Shown one piece after another: positions 62,045 to 64,000 of a stretch of 64,000 nt of DNA (position 1 is its first letter; each line of letters begins with the position of its first letter). A model generated the notes under the pieces. The model saw only the letters and a list, made by a program, of their open reading frames with translations, was not told where the DNA came from and made no database searches. This DNA is from an uncultured Gammaproteobacteria bacterium (lineage in GTDB: Bacteria > Pseudomonadota > Gammaproteobacteria > Steroidobacterales > Foliamicaceae). The stretch covers positions 1,013,191-1,077,190 of the forward strand of contig OX639965.1 in the NCBI GenBank assembly GCA_951828235.1. The letters are read 5' to 3'. The translations under genes were made by a program, and so were the position numbers.

Positions 62045-64000
62045 TTATGACATGAGCTTATTTCCGCGCCCGGGTTCCCCGGCGGACGGCTTGTCGACGG
62101 CCAGCAAGAGCGCCGGCAGCAGCGTCAGGTCGGCGATCAGTGCGAAACCGATAATCATCGCGGTCAGGATCCCGACCTGGGCCGTGGGAAGGAACGGAGA
62201 AAACGCGAATATGAGAAAACCCGCCACCAGTACGATCGTCGTGGTGAACAGGGCCCGGCCGGCGGTCTCGAACGCGTAGTGCACCGCTTGCTCGGGATCG
62301 CGTCCGAATTCCCGCCGAGCGCGGCGGTACTTGATAAGGAAATGCACCGTGTCGTCCACGACTATGCCTATGGTCATGGCCACGACTACCGACAGTGAAA
62401 GCCCTACCTGTCCGACCGTCAGTCCCCAGACGCCGAAGCCCATTACTGCAGGAAGCAGATTGGGCACGATACTGACCAGGCCCAGCCGCAATGATCTCAG
62501 CGCGCCGAGGAGGATGGCGGAAATCGCTATGAGCACGACCACGGTGCCGATCAGCATGGCGCGAATGTTGCGCTGGCCGATATAGGCGAACAGCGCCGAG
62601 GAGCCGGAACTGTTGACGCCCGCTATCCGCGGCGCGTTATCGGCCAGCCAGGCCTCGGCGCGCGCGTTCAGGTCCAGCAAATCCTGCGAGTAAAGCGTCC
62701 TGGAGGAAACCGTCATGCGCGTCGCGGACCTGGCCGTATCGATCTGGTTATTGAGGTCGAGGCCCTGCGGAAGCGACAGCTCGTAGAGCAGAAGGTATTG
62801 CGCGGCCAGTTCCCGGCTTTCCGGAATCCGGTAAAAGGCCGAATCATCGCCGTGCATGCTCTGGTTGAGTTGCCGGAAGGTGTCGGTGATGACCGATACA
62901 TGGCGCACCGAGGGCTGCTCACGGAACCATTCGGCAAAGTCCGACACCTCGCTGAGGAAAACGGGATCGGTGGCGCCGTCCGCGCCGGATGCCTCAAGGG
63001 AGTAATCGAGCACCGTATTGCCGCTCAGACGCTCGTCCATGAAATCGGTATCGCGCCGAAACTCCACGCTCTCGTCGAAGAAATGCACCAGCACATCGTT
63101 GAGTTCGTTGCGCGGAATGGCCACGATCATCGCAAGCACCACCGCCGCCCAGCCCCAAAGCAGCGCCTTTCTGCGGCGCAGCACCAGGTCCGCGAGGGAG
63201 CTGAGCAAGGGGCCGCCATGCCGCCGGTCCGAGCCGGCCCGAATCGGAAGCAAGGAAAGCATGGCCGGCAGAAAGGTGACGGAAAGCAGGAAGGACGCCG
63301 CAATTCCGAACGCCACGAAGTTGCCCAGATGACGGTACGGCGGCACTTCGGAAAAGTTCATGCTCAGGAAGCCCAGCGTCGTCGTGAGGCTTGCCAGAAA
63401 CACCGGGTACAGGTTGATTCTCAAGGACTCCACGATTGCATCCCGCCTGGAGGCGCCGGCGCGGATGCGCTGCTGCAGAGTAACGAGCAGGTGAACGCAG
63501 TTCGCCACCACAATCATCAGCACAATGGTCGGCGCCGGCGCGATGGGCGGGGAAAAAGGCAGCCCGGCCCATCCTCCCAGGCCAATCGACGCCAGTATGG
63601 AAAACACGATCACCGTGCCGGTCGCCGCCACCCCCGCCAGGCCGCGTATCAGGATTGCCAGGATCAGCGCCATGATTGCGAGGCTGGTAGGCAGGAAGAT
63701 CATCTGGCTGTCGATCGACGCCTCGAGGAAGGTCTGGTTGACCATGACCGTGCCGACCACGCGCAGGTCGAGGCCGGCAAACTGCGCTTCCGCCTGTGCG
63801 GCTATCCCGCGCGCGAACCCGGCCACTTCGGCCACCGCTTCCAGCTGGTTGCCCTCGGGCAGCTCCACAGTCACGTTGACCACGCTGACATCGCCGCCGG
63901 TCGCCAGTATGCTGCCTTCGACGCGCGGGTCCGACAGGGCGATCGCACGGATTCGGGAGCGCGCTTCAGGATCGGCCAGTTGTAGCGGATCAACGAGGTT
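62045..64000 (-). CDS. MMPL/RND-superfamily exporter, C-terminal part (cut by window edge)
   Basis: The frame is open to the right end of the window, so the N terminus is missing; 651 residues are visible before TAA 62045. Two sets of transmembrane segments flank a periplasmic loop. Sequences such as LTTTLGFLSMNFSEVPPYRH and VAMTIGIVVDDTVHFLIKYR are typical of the MMPL/HpnN-like exporters that carry lipids. Such exporters are commonly followed by a LolA-like and a barrel gene, which are found at 46.9-49.0 kb downstream on the same strand. The peptide export genes begin 48 bases after its stop. Confidence 0.9.
   Translation of the reverse strand, partial: NLVDPLQLADPEARSRIRAIALSDPRVEGSILATGGDVSVVNVTVELPEGNQLEAVAEVAGFARGIAAQAEAQFAGLDLRVVGTVMVNQTFLEASIDSQMIFLPTSLAIMALILAILIRGLAGVAATGTVIVFSILASIGLGGWAGLPFSPPIAPAPTIVLMIVVANCVHLLVTLQQRIRAGASRRDAIVESLRINLYPVFLASLTTTLGFLSMNFSEVPPYRHLGNFVAFGIAASFLLSVTFLPAMLSLLPIRAGSDRRHGGPLLSSLADLVLRRRKALLWGWAAVVLAMIVAIPRNELNDVLVHFFDESVEFRRDTDFMDERLSGNTVLDYSLEASGADGATDPVFLSEVSDFAEWFREQPSVRHVSVITDTFRQLNQSMHGDDSAFYRIPESRELAAQYLLLYELSLPQGLDLNNQIDTARSATRMTVSSRTLYSQDLLDLNARAEAWLADNAPRIAGVNSSGSSALFAYIGQRNIRAMLIGTVVVLIAISAILLGALRSLRLGLVSIVPNLLPAVMGFGVWGLTVGQVGLSLSVVVAMTIGIVVDDTVHFLIKYRRARREFGRDPEQAVHYAFETAGRALFTTTIVLVAGFLIFAFSPFLPTAQVGILTAMIIGFALIADLTLLPALLLAVDKPSAGEPGRGNKLMS

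Overview
The window is high-GC DNA from a gammaproteobacterium, probably an uncultured free-living or host-associated lineage. The support is gene order (purD-purH-fis-accC-accB-aroQ; yicC-gmk-rpoZ-spoT-ridA-recG with divergent rph; waaC-like/kdkA/lpxL), a sigma32-type groESL promoter, KDO kinase and lipid A acyltransferase genes, and TonB-dependent receptors. No rRNA, tRNA, CRISPR array or complete insertion sequence was recognised. The organism uses TAG, TGA and TAA as ordinary stops.

Layout. 1-9.8 kb, all on the minus strand: a TonB receptor cut by the window edge, a small lipoprotein, a VapBC pair, an Asp/Glu-racemase-family protein, purD, purH, fis, accC, accB, aroQ and a second PIN toxin-antitoxin pair. 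9.9-13 kb: a DUF2799-type gene interrupted by an in-frame amber codon, converging on a second TonB receptor. 13.1-18.6 kb: heat-shock promoter, groES-groEL, a strong terminator, glnE and a small zinc-finger protein. 18.6-21.3 kb: envelope genes (family 9 glycosyltransferase, kdkA, lpxL). 21.3-24.3 kb: a cobalamin module (riboswitch, btuB-like receptor, PduO-type adenosyltransferase). 24.3-31.3 kb: a defence island with a one-polypeptide type IIG-like restriction-modification enzyme, a DUF6978/DUF1828 pair whose first gene is frameshifted, and a DUF2384 antitoxin with a truncated RES toxin. 31.3-43.4 kb: an M28 peptidase lipoprotein, recG, ridA, spoT, rpoZ, gmk, yicC, rph, an Old-Yellow-Enzyme-type reductase and rdgB. 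43.4-45.6 kb: a cluster of DnaA-box-like sites, then an MFS transporter and a VTT-domain membrane protein.

The notable part is 45.6-64 kb, a RiPP cluster of the NHLP/TOMM kind. Two precursor peptides share a nitrile-hydratase-like leader and the tail EEQLEAISAG[M/L]CCC; the predicted cores are only five or six residues with three consecutive cysteines. A fused E1-like/YcaO cyclodehydratase should heterocyclise these cysteines. Export would use the two NHLM ABC transporters, one with a complete C39 leader peptidase, and a very short HlyD-like protein. The same minus-strand run holds three unusual proteins: an AlkB-type di-iron hydroxylase fused to a degenerate GlnE (adenylyltransferase) half; an alpha/alpha-toroid (squalene-cyclase-like) protein carrying its own NHLP leader domain at the N terminus; and an unrecognised 371-residue protein. 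The run lies between an RND/MMPL exporter and its usual type of partners, a LolA-like periplasmic protein and an outer-membrane barrel. This suggests either that a peptide cassette entered a lipid-export operon or that the two act together on a peptide-lipid product.

Other structural themes are convergent genes ending on the same four bases (three cases), divergent genes whose start codons share one CATG, TGATG-coupled genes, and a REP-like element in two copies with compensatory stem changes.
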